From contig NZ_LSZH01000017.1 in assembly GCF_001647545.1 (NCBI RefSeq), positions 1-64,000 on the forward strand: a stretch of DNA of 64,000 nt. The letters run 5' to 3'. Both the position numbers and the translations under genes were made by a program. Positions 46,301 through 56,955 of this stretch are shown here, one piece after another; positions within the stretch are counted from its first letter, which is position 1, and each line of letters starts with the position of its first letter. Source of the stretch: Acinetobacter sp. SFB (GTDB lineage: Bacteria > Pseudomonadota > Gammaproteobacteria > Pseudomonadales > Moraxellaceae). The notes beneath the pieces were generated by a model. That model was not told the DNA's origin. It did no database searches and saw only the letters and a program-made list of their open reading frames with translations.

Positions 46301-46849
46301 CACCAGATTGAAGACCTAGAAAACACGGTGGATCAATTACAAGGGGCTATGAAAAGTATTGATCAGGAAACCCGCAAGCTGTTTATGAATACCTTCGATC
46401 AGGTCAATCTTGAGCTACAAAACTTGTTCCCGAAAGTATTTAATGGCGGAGAAGCCAGTTTAAGCCTTGAAGATGACTGGCAATCGGGTGTAAAACTAAT
46501 GGCTCGACCGCCAGGTAAGCGCAATAGCTCTTTAGCCTTATTGTCTGGTGGTGAAAAAGCATTAACAGCATTGGCATTGGTGTTTGCCATCTTCCGTTTA
46601 AATCCGGCACCATTTTGTGTTCTGGATGAGGTTGATGCCCCTTTGGATGATGCAAACGTGGGTCGGTTTTGTAATTTGGTAAAAGAACTTTCTGAACAGG
46701 TTCAATTCATTTACATTACCCATAATAAAGTTGCAATGACGATGGCAACCGATTTGTTAGGTGTTACCATGCCAGAACCCGGTACATCAAAATTAGTCAC
46801 TGTCGATTTGGAACAGGCAAAAGAATACGGTTTAGTCGCGGAGTCATAA
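43397..46849 (+). CDS. smc: Chromosome segregation ATPase SMC
   Basis: SMC forms the condensin that compacts and segregates chromosomes with ScpA and ScpB (encoded at 58856-60237). The 1150-residue protein has Walker A GPNGCGKSN at 31-39, two long Gln-rich coiled coils, a hinge domain near 500-640 (AGLTCLADWIESP, GYHVAADWVIGLFYD), and the C-terminal signature LALLSGGEKALTALAL with Walker B CVLDEVDAPLDDANV. The ATG at 43397 follows CAGGA; codons from 43358 overlap the GntR gene and are not conserved. Coiled-coil codons are unusually CAG/CAA rich. zipA follows at once. Confidence 0.97.
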   Translation: MRLSSLKLSGFKSFADSTTLHFKANRTAVVGPNGCGKSNVIDAIRWVMGESSARQLRGGSMQDVIFTGTAKRKPVGVASVELRFDNTYSKLGGAYNAYNELAVRRQVNRDGKSEYFLNGTKCRRRDITDIFLGTGLGPRSYAIIEQGMINRLVDAKPEEMRVYIEEAAGVSRYQARRRETLLHLDHTTQNLSRLEDIAAELKSQLKTLKRQSETALQYKELETQIRSIKVEVLSFQCEQSSRLQQEYTLQMNELGETFKLVRSELTTLEHDLTTTSELFQRLIQQSTPLQNEWQQAEKKRSELKMSLEQKQSLLQQNTSTLTQLEQQKLQTKERLQLIEVQIETLQSQYQQQTEQLQQQESQSQNQSQSFADLKLQQQQVQQQFEVVKVQVEKQQQQKMQMLAQSEQLAKNIARIEQQKQTLQQQTAQIQNQGQQDDIEQLESEKFQLGQQVEQLEHAIQTQKQTFELAQTQYAQQKNDVATMKSAIQILQSEQKNLNQLLIKNSPKVQQDTVQLMQVLKLKDQAKAHTHLIEKFLAKWLSAHIIDTKAGFTESIARQLKSNASQHQIQLAGLTCLADWIESPQHSIWQQVAVADNLNQALSLQSHLGIGQSILSLDGYHVAADWVIGLFYDEASQAGQGALSHRIRLAEIEMALGQQLAQLETAEQQLPEVIQQIQSLQKNMQEQQDQLKQQQKTLQQVDVNIAKVQSTAQAFSVQKQQLQNQLQQLDEQLEEDAMQKDDLEIDLHALNLKLEQALPNYKTMQFQVEELTEQLENTQHIWQQAQQELELLRRQTTQTGQQAELLEKDASFLKAQYQQIIAQMEQAKKFVDPVQLELPALESQFNQQAQVTEKLQKTWSEWQIELNNIQQKQQSLTEQRHQHQQQDEKLRGQLEEKRLAWQVAKSDFQHYSEQLNALNSQLISGLNIDLISHQQQLEKAQQRFEKLGAVNLAASAEYQDVSKRYEELSHQIEDLENTVDQLQGAMKSIDQETRKLFMNTFDQVNLELQNLFPKVFNGGEASLSLEDDWQSGVKLMARPPGKRNSSLALLSGGEKALTALALVFAIFRLNPAPFCVLDEVDAPLDDANVGRFCNLVKELSEQVQFIYITHNKVAMTMATDLLGVTMPEPGTSKLVTVDLEQAKEYGLVAES

Positions 46850-46850
46850 T

Positions 46851-47825
46851 ATGGAAATCACCACCGTCGTTGGTATTGTTATCGCCGTTATCATTATGTT
46901 ATTCGGTTTAAGAATACTGTTTAAAAAACCCGCTGATGCAGCACCGTCATTAGATTCAGAACTTCATGTCGATACAGATAGCCAGAAACCCGTGATTCCT
47001 CGCCATGTCCGTGATCAATTACAAAATGCCAATGAAGCCTCAAGTCTAGAGCGGGTTGAACCGACTTTGGCAGAACCGGCTGTTGAGTTTGCTCAATGTT
47101 CCCATAAAACAGAAGCACATCAGACCGAAAGAAAAACTGAGAAGGCTGAAGTTCAGACAGCAGTCGTTGCTGCGCCACAAACAACGGAGCAGGTCGAATT
47201 AACAGCAGATGAAGTAGCATTAGATCTTGCAGAAGACAAGACCAGTCAAGATGAAAAAACTGCAGCCAAAGATGCAACAGAACTCAGCCTGAACGGAACA
47301 ATTGAAAAAGCTGAAATTTCAGAGTTCGAAGATGAAAGCAGTATTCTGGATGAACATTTACATGAACAGCAACGTGTTGATGAAGAAAGTGCCTTATCTA
47401 CTGCAGTTGATTTTATTGCGTTAAATGTTTACCCGGAACGCCGCGTACTTTCAGGTGAAAAAACCTTAAAAGTATTGCTGAAGTATGGTTTGCGTTTTGG
47501 TGAAATGGCGTGTTTCCATCGCTACAGCCAAGATGACAGCAAATTACTGTTTTCCGTATTGCAAATTACCGATGAAGGCGCAGCGGGTTTTGATCTGGAA
47601 ACCTTATCCACTGAACAAGTCAAAGGTTTGGCATTCTTTCTGGCCTTGCCACATAGTGATGTGCAAAATGCCTTTGATACCATGGATAGTCTTTCACGCC
47701 TGATTGCGCGTGAAATTGATGGCACTGTCTATGATCAGAACAATCAGGAATTTACCCCGCAGTTACGTGAGCAGTGGCGCCATCAGGCAATTGACTATCG
47801 TTCAGGACATGCCGCAGAAGTTTAG
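46851..47825 (+). CDS. zipA: Cell division protein ZipA
   Basis: ZipA tethers FtsZ to the inner membrane at the division site. The 324-residue protein has an N-terminal membrane anchor (VVGIVIAVIIMLFGLRILF), a long acidic Glu/Ala/Thr-rich linker (about 30-185), and a C-terminal FtsZ-binding domain with FIALNVYPERRVLSGEKTL and the GLAFFLALPHSDVQNAFDTM segment. It begins one base after the smc stop codon and precedes ligA; smc-zipA-ligA is a conserved gammaproteobacterial order. Confidence 0.94.
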   Translation: MEITTVVGIVIAVIIMLFGLRILFKKPADAAPSLDSELHVDTDSQKPVIPRHVRDQLQNANEASSLERVEPTLAEPAVEFAQCSHKTEAHQTERKTEKAEVQTAVVAAPQTTEQVELTADEVALDLAEDKTSQDEKTAAKDATELSLNGTIEKAEISEFEDESSILDEHLHEQQRVDEESALSTAVDFIALNVYPERRVLSGEKTLKVLLKYGLRFGEMACFHRYSQDDSKLLFSVLQITDEGAAGFDLETLSTEQVKGLAFFLALPHSDVQNAFDTMDSLSRLIAREIDGTVYDQNNQEFTPQLREQWRHQAIDYRSGHAAEV

Positions 47826-47864
47826 TTTGAAACTAGACGACTCGATTTTTATAATGGCGAGTAG

Positions 47865-49949
<2,085 letters not shown>

Positions 49950-49958
49950 AGTTCAGCT

Positions 49959-49987
49959 AAAAAGCCACCGTGAAGGTGGCTTTTTTA
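49959..49987 (+). terminator. Terminator after ligA
   Basis: AAAAGCCACC, loop GTGA, and GGTGGCTTTTTT, 10 bp after the ligA stop. Confidence 0.9.
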
Positions 49988-50004
49988 TGGGTGATAATCA
50001 ATAT

Positions 50005-51069
50005 TTAAAGATATTTCTTTACTACACCATCATCGAGTAACTGCTGGAAATGTTCCACCAAACTGGTTTCAATGTTGCGGTATTGCATGCCAAGCGCTTG
50101 CTGACTTTTATGGGCATTAAAGTAGATCGGATAGCCCATATTGAGCTCAACAAAAGATTTGGAGAAACCAGCCAAAGGACCAAACAGTTTAAAAGCCGCT
50201 TTTGGAAGGTTATTTCGTGGGAATGGGAACTTGGGACCAAAGTTCTGACGTAGAATTTTTCCCATTTCCAGTAAGCTTAACGTGCCGCCACTAATAATAT
50301 AACGACCTTCAGCATCAGGATTAAATGCAGCTTGAACGTGTGCCTCTGCAACATCACGTACATCGACAATACCATTCCACATAGGTGGTACACCAAGTAA
50401 AGTCATGCCGTTGGCAAACTGCTGTAGAACTTCCACACTGCCTGATTGGGTAGTTGCTGTTAATGAGGGACCGAGAACCAGCGCCGGATTAATACAAACC
50501 AAGTTCCAACGCTGTTGTGCTTTTTGCATCTCCCATGCCTTACGTTCTGCCATGACTTTGGAGTAAGGATACGGTTGATGTGTTTCAGAACTGGTGGTAT
50601 TCCAATGCGACTCGTCAAACTCATTATTTGCGGTATGTTGAATATCAATGGCATCGCCATAAGTCGCGGCGATACTTGAGGTCACAACCACACGTTTCAC
50701 TGATTCGGTTTTATTAGCACTATTCAGCACATTTTCAGTGCCTAAAATAGCAGGTTCAATAATGTCTTTTAGCGCATCTTTATAGTTGTTCACCACAAAA
50801 GGCGATGCCATGTGTAACAAGATTTCACAGCCCTGCATGGCTTTATCAAATGAATCAGGTTCAAGCAAATTGGCTTTAAAAAGTTTAAGTGTGCCGGTGG
50901 TATCAGCGGCAATTTTCTCTAAATGAGCAAAGCTGGGTTTTTTATTCAGGTCACGGACAGTGGCATGTACGGTATGACCTTGTTCCAGTAATTTTTTAAT
51001 CACCCAACTGGCGATGTAACCTGTTGCACCGGTTACCAGAATGGGCGAGCTATATTGTGGAGTCGTCAT
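50005..51069 (-). CDS. NAD(P)-dependent epimerase/dehydratase family aldehyde reductase
   Basis: This 354-residue extended SDR protein resembles dihydroflavonol-4-reductase-type aldehyde reductases. It has the Rossmann motif VTGATGYIASWVIKKLLEQG, the NADP-selecting basic stretch ATVRDLNKK, the catalytic YPYSKVMAE (YxxxK), and an upstream serine in VVVTSSIAATYG. Substrate unknown; family members reduce aldehydes such as methylglyoxal. It stands alone, converging on ligA. Confidence 0.87.
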   Translation of the reverse strand: MTTPQYSSPILVTGATGYIASWVIKKLLEQGHTVHATVRDLNKKPSFAHLEKIAADTTGTLKLFKANLLEPDSFDKAMQGCEILLHMASPFVVNNYKDALKDIIEPAILGTENVLNSANKTESVKRVVVTSSIAATYGDAIDIQHTANNEFDESHWNTTSSETHQPYPYSKVMAERKAWEMQKAQQRWNLVCINPALVLGPSLTATTQSGSVEVLQQFANGMTLLGVPPMWNGIVDVRDVAEAHVQAAFNPDAEGRYIISGGTLSLLEMGKILRQNFGPKFPFPRNNLPKAAFKLFGPLAGFSKSFVELNMGYPIYFNAHKSQQALGMQYRNIETSLVEHFQQLLDDGVVKKYL

Positions 51070-51489
51070 AAATTAAACCATTGTTGTTTTTTAAATTTGT
51101 GTCTATCTTAGAGTGAAAACACAGCCTTGTCTTTGACTAATTGATGCATCTTTTAGCAAGGATGTAGCATAAAAATGCTCTATTTTTATTGGTAAATGCG
51201 CGGCATAGATTTAATCTTATTTAAAATAAAACGTATATGCTACTGAACGGCTACCGGTTAAGAGCCAGATTACGCAATTAATAGCATTTATCCGCGAATG
51301 AAGTAAGAAGCGTTTGTAATCGTTACAAATCTTAAAAATATACTTTTACTGTTTAAATAATCCTTGAAAAAATCAGCTCGATTCCGCAAAGGCTTATTTT
51401 ATATATGGAAAGTTCTGCTAAAGCTACTGTAAATGCGTATGTTTCTCATTTTAATTTTATAAAAATCATAAACTTACATATTTTTTGTT
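51070..51489. other. Intergenic region upstream of bfr
   Basis: AT-rich, with no supported gene. It must contain the promoter of the divergent reductase gene near its left edge. An in-frame extension of bfr upstream from 51546 to 51405 is coincidental and lacks a ribosome-binding site. Confidence 0.5.
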
Positions 51490-51518
51490 TTGCATCTCCA
51501 GGCGGTTTTGTCCATAAT
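51490..51518 (+). promoter_or_regulatory. Sigma-70-type promoter of bfr
   Basis: TTGCAT and CATAAT are separated by exactly 17 bp, close to the TTGACA/TATAAT consensus. The start codon lies 28 bp further. No clear Fur box was seen over it. Confidence 0.65.
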
Positions 51519-51545
51519 GAGGGAAAATGGTATGGAGTAATTGAA

Positions 51546-52010
51546 ATGCGTGGCAATCCAGAAGTCGTAGACTATCTAAATATGTTGATCGGTGGCGAAC
51601 TGGCTGCTCGTGATCAATATTTGATCCATTCTCGCATGTATGAAGATTGGGGTTTAACTAAAATTTTTGAACGTATCGATCACGAAATGCAAGAAGAAGC
51701 AGCACATGCCGATACGATTATTCGCCGTGTATTGTTCCTAGAAGGTACACCGAATATGAACCGTGATGACATCGAGACCGGTGAAGATGTTGTAACGTGT
51801 TTAAAAGCAGATTTAAAACTTGAATATCATGTCCGTGAAAAATTGGCACAAGGCGTGAAACTGTGTGAAGAAAAAGGCGATTACGTGACCCGTGATATGC
51901 TTCGTCAGCAAATGTCTGATACGGAAGAAGATCATACTTACTGGCTGGAAAAACAACTTCGTTTGATCGAGCTGATGGGTTTGCAAAACTATATTCAAGC
52001 GCAAATGTAA
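51546..52010 (+). CDS. bfr: Bacterioferritin, subunit lacking the haem-ligand Met52
   Basis: The 154-residue ferritin-fold protein starts [20 protein letters not shown] and ends [10 protein letters not shown], typical of bacterioferritin. Ferroxidase ligands are present: Glu18, Glu51, His54 (in EEAAHADTI), a Glu near 93, and the EEDH pair near 127-130. The residue matching Met52 of E. coli Bfr, the axial haem ligand, is Ala. Such subunits occur in hetero-oligomeric bacterioferritins with a second, haem-binding type. The ATG at 51546 follows GGAG by 8 bp. Confidence 0.93.
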   Translation: MRGNPEVVDYLNMLIGGELAARDQYLIHSRMYEDWGLTKIFERIDHEMQEEAAHADTIIRRVLFLEGTPNMNRDDIETGEDVVTCLKADLKLEYHVREKLAQGVKLCEEKGDYVTRDMLRQQMSDTEEDHTYWLEKQLRLIELMGLQNYIQAQM

Positions 52011-52026
52011 GCTTAAATCGAAAAAT

Positions 52027-52056
52027 AAAAAGCCTGACCTGAGTCGGGCTTTTTTA
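52027..52056 (+). terminator. Terminator after bfr
   Basis: AAAAGCCTGAC, loop CTGA, GTCGGGCTTTTTT; one G-T pair. Confidence 0.9.
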
Positions 52057-52100
52057 TCGCTTCATTTTTATCATTTGAACCGAACCGTCCTGTATAACTT

Positions 52101-52148
52101 TTGAATATTTGAATATTTGAATATTTGAATATTTGAATATTTGAATAA
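52101..52148. repeat. Six tandem 8-bp repeats TTGAATAT
   Basis: Five perfect copies of TTGAATAT (52101-52140) and a sixth ending TTGAATAA (52141-52148). The array sits 9 bp beyond the stop codon of the peroxiredoxin gene and 45 bp after the bfr terminator. Such short arrays change copy number by strand slippage. Here no coding frame or promoter would be affected. Confidence 0.95.
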
Positions 52149-52156
52149 GCAAAGCT

Positions 52157-52738
52157 CTATTGAGAAAACTTTTGAATATCGGCCAACACCTGTGCGGCAT
52201 GCGATTGTGTATCTACGCTGTTGTAGTGATAAACAATGGTTCCTTTAGGATCAATCAAAAAGCTTTCTCGCTTGGCGATTTTAGTAATACCGAGGTTACG
52301 GACAATCCCAAGTTGATTCGCGAGTTGCTGATTACTATCTGCCAGAATGGGAAAAGGTAGCGCTAATTTTTCTGAAAATTTTTGATGAGACTTTACATCA
52401 TCCAAACTCACGCCCAAAACTACCGCATTACTTTTTAAAAACTGTGGATACAGTGCCTTGAATTGATTGGCTTCTTGCGTGCAACCTGGTGAATTATCTT
52501 TGGGATAAAAATATAAAACGATCCATTTGCCTTTATATTGGCTGAGTGAATGCCATTTGCTGTTTTGGTCCTGTAGTTTAAATGCAGGTGCAGATTTTCC
52601 GACCCATTGTTTTTGAGATGTTTCAGATTTTGAAAAAATGGGATTTTCAGCAGATGCGAGCTGAATAAAAGTTAAAGTTCCGCACATACAGAGCAAGGTG
52701 ATTTTGCATAGTTTAGAAGTGTTGATCATATTCTGCAT
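52157..52738 (-). CDS. Exported peroxiredoxin (AhpC/TSA, Bcp-like)
   Basis: The 193-residue protein has a signal peptide (LLCMCGTLTFIQLASA) and a thioredoxin-fold peroxiredoxin domain: GKSAPAFKLQDQNSKWHSLS, then VLYFYPKDNSPGCTQEANQF with the peroxidatic cysteine. The second cysteine of the Bcp CxxxxC pair is absent (Asn/Gln there), so it would act as a 1-Cys enzyme or use another resolving thiol. Substrate hydroperoxides and reductant are not predictable. ATGs at 52738 and 52729 are both possible. Confidence 0.88.
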   Translation of the reverse strand: MQNMINTSKLCKITLLCMCGTLTFIQLASAENPIFSKSETSQKQWVGKSAPAFKLQDQNSKWHSLSQYKGKWIVLYFYPKDNSPGCTQEANQFKALYPQFLKSNAVVLGVSLDDVKSHQKFSEKLALPFPILADSNQQLANQLGIVRNLGITKIAKRESFLIDPKGTIVYHYNSVDTQSHAAQVLADIQKFSQ

Positions 52739-52880
52739 ATTCTTTTTGTCGGGATCTTTCTAAATACTAACAAAATAAGCTTCATCAGACCTAGATCATT
52801 TTTGATGGATTTTGTGCAGTTTAAAAGTCATCAAATTTTATATACTGTCATCAGTCAGAACACGGATTTAAGGATTCACA

Positions 52881-53609
52881 TTGCTGCAACGTATTTTACT
52901 CATCACAGGCTGGGGCGGTGGCACCAAACTGCTTGATCCTTTGAAACAGCTATTACAAGGACAAGGTCATCAAGTTGAGTTGATTAATATCTTTAATGCC
53001 TTGGATGAGCAGATATTACAACAACAGGTTGAACTGGCTAAACAGTTTGATGTCATTGTGGGGTGGTCTTTAGGTGGGCAACTGGCCGCCTTGCTGGTAA
53101 ATCAGCTTGAACAACAATATGCTCAACGAAAAGTTCTGATCACCCTCGCTTCTAATCCTTGTTTTGTTGTCAATGATTCATGGCAAACTGCAATGGATCG
53201 ACTCACCTTTCAGCAGTTTAAACAGTCCTTTGAGCAGGATGCAATTGCGACATTAAAGAAATTTGGCTATATGGTCTGTCAGGGCATGAAAAGTACCAAG
53301 TCAGATTTCCTCCTATTGCAAAGTTTAATTCAGCCACAGCCAATTCAGCTATTAAAGCAAGGCTTAAATTTGCTGGAACAATTAAATGTTGCAGATATAT
53401 TAAAAAACTATCAGGGCAAGCAATATCATTTACTTGCACAGCAAGATGCCTTAGTTAGTTGCAAAGTTTTAGATAATCTTCGAAATTTCCATGCAAAATT
53501 TTTAGAGGTTGATCTGATCGCTGGTTTACATGGGTTCCCTATATTTAATTCCGAAGAAACAAATGACAAAATCTGCCAGTATTTAAAGAAAATAAAACAA
53601 ACATCTTGA
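52881..53609 (+). CDS. BioH-like pimeloyl-ACP methyl ester esterase
   Basis: The 242-residue alpha/beta hydrolase starts at TTG, preceded by AAGGA with 6 bp spacing. It has the nucleophile serine in VIVGWSLGGQLAALL, and LASNPCFVVNDSW matches the BioH ASSPCF region. An Asp (QQDALVS) and His (GLHGFPI) complete the triad. BioH removes the methyl ester from pimeloyl-ACP. Its place 87 bp upstream of bioA on the same strand supports that role, although the sequence is divergent from E. coli BioH and could be one of the non-homologous replacements' relatives. Confidence 0.78.
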   Translation: MLQRILLITGWGGGTKLLDPLKQLLQGQGHQVELINIFNALDEQILQQQVELAKQFDVIVGWSLGGQLAALLVNQLEQQYAQRKVLITLASNPCFVVNDSWQTAMDRLTFQQFKQSFEQDAIATLKKFGYMVCQGMKSTKSDFLLLQSLIQPQPIQLLKQGLNLLEQLNVADILKNYQGKQYHLLAQQDALVSCKVLDNLRNFHAKFLEVDLIAGLHGFPIFNSEETNDKICQYLKKIKQTS

Positions 53610-53695
53610 GAAATGGCTTATATCGCAATTCCTTTTTATTCGGTGGCAGTTTAAGATCTAAAAATTAGAATTTTTATGCATTGTTAGAGGTAAGG

Positions 53696-55021
53696 ATGAC
53701 CGAGTTAACTGATCTAGAGTTTGATCTTGAACATATCTGGCATCCTTATACCTCCATGACGCAACCATTGCCGACGTTTAAAGTGAAACAGGCTTATGGT
53801 GCCATTATTGAACTGGAAGATGGACGACAACTGATTGATGGAATGTCGTCTTGGTGGTGTGCCATTCATGGGTATAACCATCCTGAGCTGAATCAAGCGG
53901 TAACGGATCAACTGCAAAAGATGTCGCACATCATGTTTGGTGGCTTGACCCATGATCCCGCAATTGAACTCGGCAAACTCCTGTTAAAAATCACCCCGCC
54001 AAGTCTGGATAAAATTTTTTATGCCGATTCAGGATCGGTCGCTGTCGAAGTGGCACTGAAAATGGCTGTGCAGTATTGGTCTGCAAAAGATGGGTCATCA
54101 AAAAATGGCTCTGCGCAAGGTCAAACGCAAAAAACCAATTTCGTTACGCCACGTTCTGGCTATCATGGCGATACCTGGAATGCGATGTCGGTTTGTGATC
54201 CAGTGACAGGAATGCATCAAATTTTTGGTTCAAGTCTACCCAATCGCTTCTTTGTTCCTGCTCCACAAGTCGGTTTTTATGATCAATGGAATCAGGACGA
54301 TATTGCAGAACTGGAAAAAACTTTAGCTGAACATCATCAAACCATTGCTGCTTTAATTCTCGAACCTATAGTCCAGGGTGCAGGCGGGATGCGCTTTTAT
54401 CATCCTGAATATTTACGTCAGGCCAAATTGCTCTGTGAAAAATACCAAGTGTTATTAATTTTTGATGAAATTGCCACGGGTTTTGGGCGTACCGGCAAGT
54501 TGTTTGCTTGGGAACATGCACAAGTTGAACCAGATATTATGTGCATTGGCAAAGGTTTAACAGGCGGCTATATGACGCTCTCGGCGACCTTAACTACAAA
54601 GCATGTTGCGGAAACTATTAGCCAAAGTGAGGCAGGGGTTTTTATGCATGGTCCAACCTTTATGGCCAATCCACTGGCCTGCGCTGTTGCATTGAAAAGT
54701 ACACAAGTTTTATTGGCGCAGGATTGGCAAGCCAATATTCAACGAATCGAAAAACAGCTAGAACAGCATTTACAACCCTTGTCGCAACTTGATTATGTAC
54801 AGGATGTGCGGGTATTGGGGGCGATTGGCGTGGTTGAACTGAGCTTTAATGTCGATATGAAAACTCTGCAACAACAGTTTGTTAAGCGCGGCATCTGGAT
54901 ACGTCCATTTGGCAAACTGGTTTATGTAATGCCTCCGTATGTGATTAGTGAGCAACAACTCAATACTTTGCTGGAGCAATTGGTCGAGGTGGTTGAGCAG
55001 ATGCAAGAGGTTTCAGTATGA
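53696..55021 (+). CDS. bioA: Adenosylmethionine--8-amino-7-oxononanoate aminotransferase BioA
   Basis: BioA converts KAPA to DAPA using SAM as amino donor. The 441-residue class III PLP enzyme has [14 protein letters not shown] at the N-terminus, [33 protein letters not shown] with the PLP aspartate, and the Schiff-base lysine in [16 protein letters not shown]. The ATG at 53696 follows AGAGG; a TTG at 53681 is in frame but unlikely. It overlaps bioF by four bases (ATGA), so translation is coupled. Confidence 0.96.
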   Translation: MTELTDLEFDLEHIWHPYTSMTQPLPTFKVKQAYGAIIELEDGRQLIDGMSSWWCAIHGYNHPELNQAVTDQLQKMSHIMFGGLTHDPAIELGKLLLKITPPSLDKIFYADSGSVAVEVALKMAVQYWSAKDGSSKNGSAQGQTQKTNFVTPRSGYHGDTWNAMSVCDPVTGMHQIFGSSLPNRFFVPAPQVGFYDQWNQDDIAELEKTLAEHHQTIAALILEPIVQGAGGMRFYHPEYLRQAKLLCEKYQVLLIFDEIATGFGRTGKLFAWEHAQVEPDIMCIGKGLTGGYMTLSATLTTKHVAETISQSEAGVFMHGPTFMANPLACAVALKSTQVLLAQDWQANIQRIEKQLEQHLQPLSQLDYVQDVRVLGAIGVVELSFNVDMKTLQQQFVKRGIWIRPFGKLVYVMPPYVISEQQLNTLLEQLVEVVEQMQEVSV

Positions 55022-56175
55022 ATCTGCTAGATAACTATGCAGCAAAGCTGGATGAATTAAAGCAGCAGGGTAATCTGCGTCAGTTCAGATCTAATGTTCA
55101 GCAAGGTCGTTATATCGAAATTAACAGTCAGAAGATGCTCAACCTTTCATCCAATGATTATTTGGGTTTGGCCTCTGACTTGAGTTTACGTGAGCAGTTT
55201 TTTGATGAAACGCCAAATGAACTGCGAATCATGAGTTCATCATCCTCACGATTATTGACAGGAAACTTCCCTGAATATCAACAACTGGAAAATAGTTTAA
55301 GTCAGGCTTTTCATGGCCGTGCTGCACTGCTGTTTAACAGTGGTTATCACATGAATATCGGGATTTTACCGGCCTTAAGTGACAGTAAAACACTCATCTT
55401 GGCCGATAAACTGGTGCATGCCAGCATGATTGATGGCATCCGTTTATCTACGGCCAAATATGTGCGTTATCGTCATAATGACCTAAATCATTTAACCCAG
55501 CTTTTGCAAACTTACCATGCAGATGAAGCTTTTGACCGCATTATTGTGGTGACTGAATCCATATTTAGTATGGATGGCGATGAAACAGATTTGGCTGAAC
55601 TGGTGCGGATTAAAAAGCAATTTGCTAAAGTCATGCTTTATGTGGATGAAGCGCATGCCATTGGGGTACGAGGAGAGCAAGGCCTGGGGTGTGCTGAACA
55701 ATATGCTGTCATTGAGGATATTGATTTGCTGGTGGGCACCTTTGGCAAAGCGCTGGCATCGGTCGGAGGCTATCTGATTTGCCATCCGATCATTCGTGAA
55801 TATTTGATTAACTCAATGCGCCCGCTAATTTTCAGTACCGCACAGCCACCGATCTGTATGGCTTGGACTGATTTTATTTTGCAAAAAGTTTTAACTTTAA
55901 AAAATGAGCGCCAGCATTTAAAGAATATGAGTCAGTCCCTACAGCAAGCGGTTTTAAGTAAAGGTTTTGATTGTCCGTCAACCTCGCATATTGTGCCGGT
56001 CATTATCGGAGAATCACAAAAGACCGTAGATAAAGCAAGGCAGTTACAGCAGGCCGGTTTTTATATCATGCCGGTTCGACCACCGACTGTACCCAAGCAT
56101 AGTTCAAGATTACGTATTTCACTGACTACACAAGTGAGCCAGACTGATCTTGATCAGCTTGTGGCATTGTTGTGA
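55018..56175 (+). CDS. bioF: 8-amino-7-oxononanoate synthase BioF
   Basis: BioF condenses pimeloyl-ACP with alanine, releasing CO2. The 385-residue alpha-oxoamine synthase has [43 protein letters not shown], and the PLP-lysine segment [14 protein letters not shown]. Length and motifs are standard. The four-base overlap with bioA and 9-bp gap to bioC place it in one operon. Confidence 0.96.
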   Translation: MNLLDNYAAKLDELKQQGNLRQFRSNVQQGRYIEINSQKMLNLSSNDYLGLASDLSLREQFFDETPNELRIMSSSSSRLLTGNFPEYQQLENSLSQAFHGRAALLFNSGYHMNIGILPALSDSKTLILADKLVHASMIDGIRLSTAKYVRYRHNDLNHLTQLLQTYHADEAFDRIIVVTESIFSMDGDETDLAELVRIKKQFAKVMLYVDEAHAIGVRGEQGLGCAEQYAVIEDIDLLVGTFGKALASVGGYLICHPIIREYLINSMRPLIFSTAQPPICMAWTDFILQKVLTLKNERQHLKNMSQSLQQAVLSKGFDCPSTSHIVPVIIGESQKTVDKARQLQQAGFYIMPVRPPTVPKHSSRLRISLTTQVSQTDLDQLVALL

Positions 56176-56184
56176 GTTTGCTGG

Positions 56185-56955
56185 GTGAATATTGATAAAT
56201 CACAGGTCGCGCAGCGCTTTGAAAAAGCAGCGCAAAGTTATGTTGAACATGCGGTGGTGCAAAAAAAGATTTGCCAGAATCTAATTGGGTTGATGCAAGA
56301 ACACTTATCCAAAAACAGGCTGGATCGTATTTTTGAAATTGGCTGTGGCTCAGGCAATTTAACTCATTTGCTGCTGCAGCATTTTGCAATCAAACAACTG
56401 TTTTTAAATGACCTGTATCCGCAAGTTCAACAGCATTTTCAAGTTAAAGAAAATTTGCAATGGCGGATTGGTGATATAGAACAACTTGATTTTCCCCCAG
56501 CACTTGATCTGATTGCATCCAGTTCAGCCTTGCAATGGATCTGTGATTTAGATGCAATATTTAAAAAATGTTCGGATGCATTAATGAATGATGGCTATTT
56601 TTGTTTTTCGACCTTTGGTCAGCAGAATTTAAAAGAAATTAAGGCATTGACGGGACAGGGCTTGAATTATCTAAGTATTGAATGTGTTCAGGAAAAGTTG
56701 ACGCAGCAGGATTTTGAGATTTTGCATCTTTCAGAAAATATTGAAACATTAACTTTTCACCATCCTAAAGAAGTACTGCAACATTTAAAAGCCACAGGCG
56801 TGACTGCAACAGCGTCGCAGCATCGCTGGAGCAAACAGTCGTTACAGCAGTTCTATCAAGATTATCTACAATTTTCAGAACTTGAGCAGAATGGTCAGCG
56901 CCATTATCAGCTGAGCTATCATCCTATTTATTGCATTGCACGGAGCAAGTCATGA
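56185..56955 (+). CDS. bioC: Malonyl-ACP O-methyltransferase BioC
   Basis: BioC methylates malonyl-ACP to start pimelate synthesis in the fatty-acid cycle. The 256-residue SAM methyltransferase starts at GTG (NIDKSQVAQRFEKAAQSYVE after the initiator), with the SAM motif RIFEIGCGSGNLTHLLL and LDLIASSSALQWICDL, typical of BioC. The ribosome-binding site before the GTG is weak, but the position just after bioF is consistent. Its last codon overlaps the bioD ATG (ATGA). Confidence 0.93.
   Translation: MNIDKSQVAQRFEKAAQSYVEHAVVQKKICQNLIGLMQEHLSKNRLDRIFEIGCGSGNLTHLLLQHFAIKQLFLNDLYPQVQQHFQVKENLQWRIGDIEQLDFPPALDLIASSSALQWICDLDAIFKKCSDALMNDGYFCFSTFGQQNLKEIKALTGQGLNYLSIECVQEKLTQQDFEILHLSENIETLTFHHPKEVLQHLKATGVTATASQHRWSKQSLQQFYQDYLQFSELEQNGQRHYQLSYHPIYCIARSKS

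Noticed and set aside
51405-51545. 47-codon upstream extension of bacterioferritin
   Set aside because: It spans a good promoter and lacks a ribosome-binding site; the family begins at MRGNPEV.
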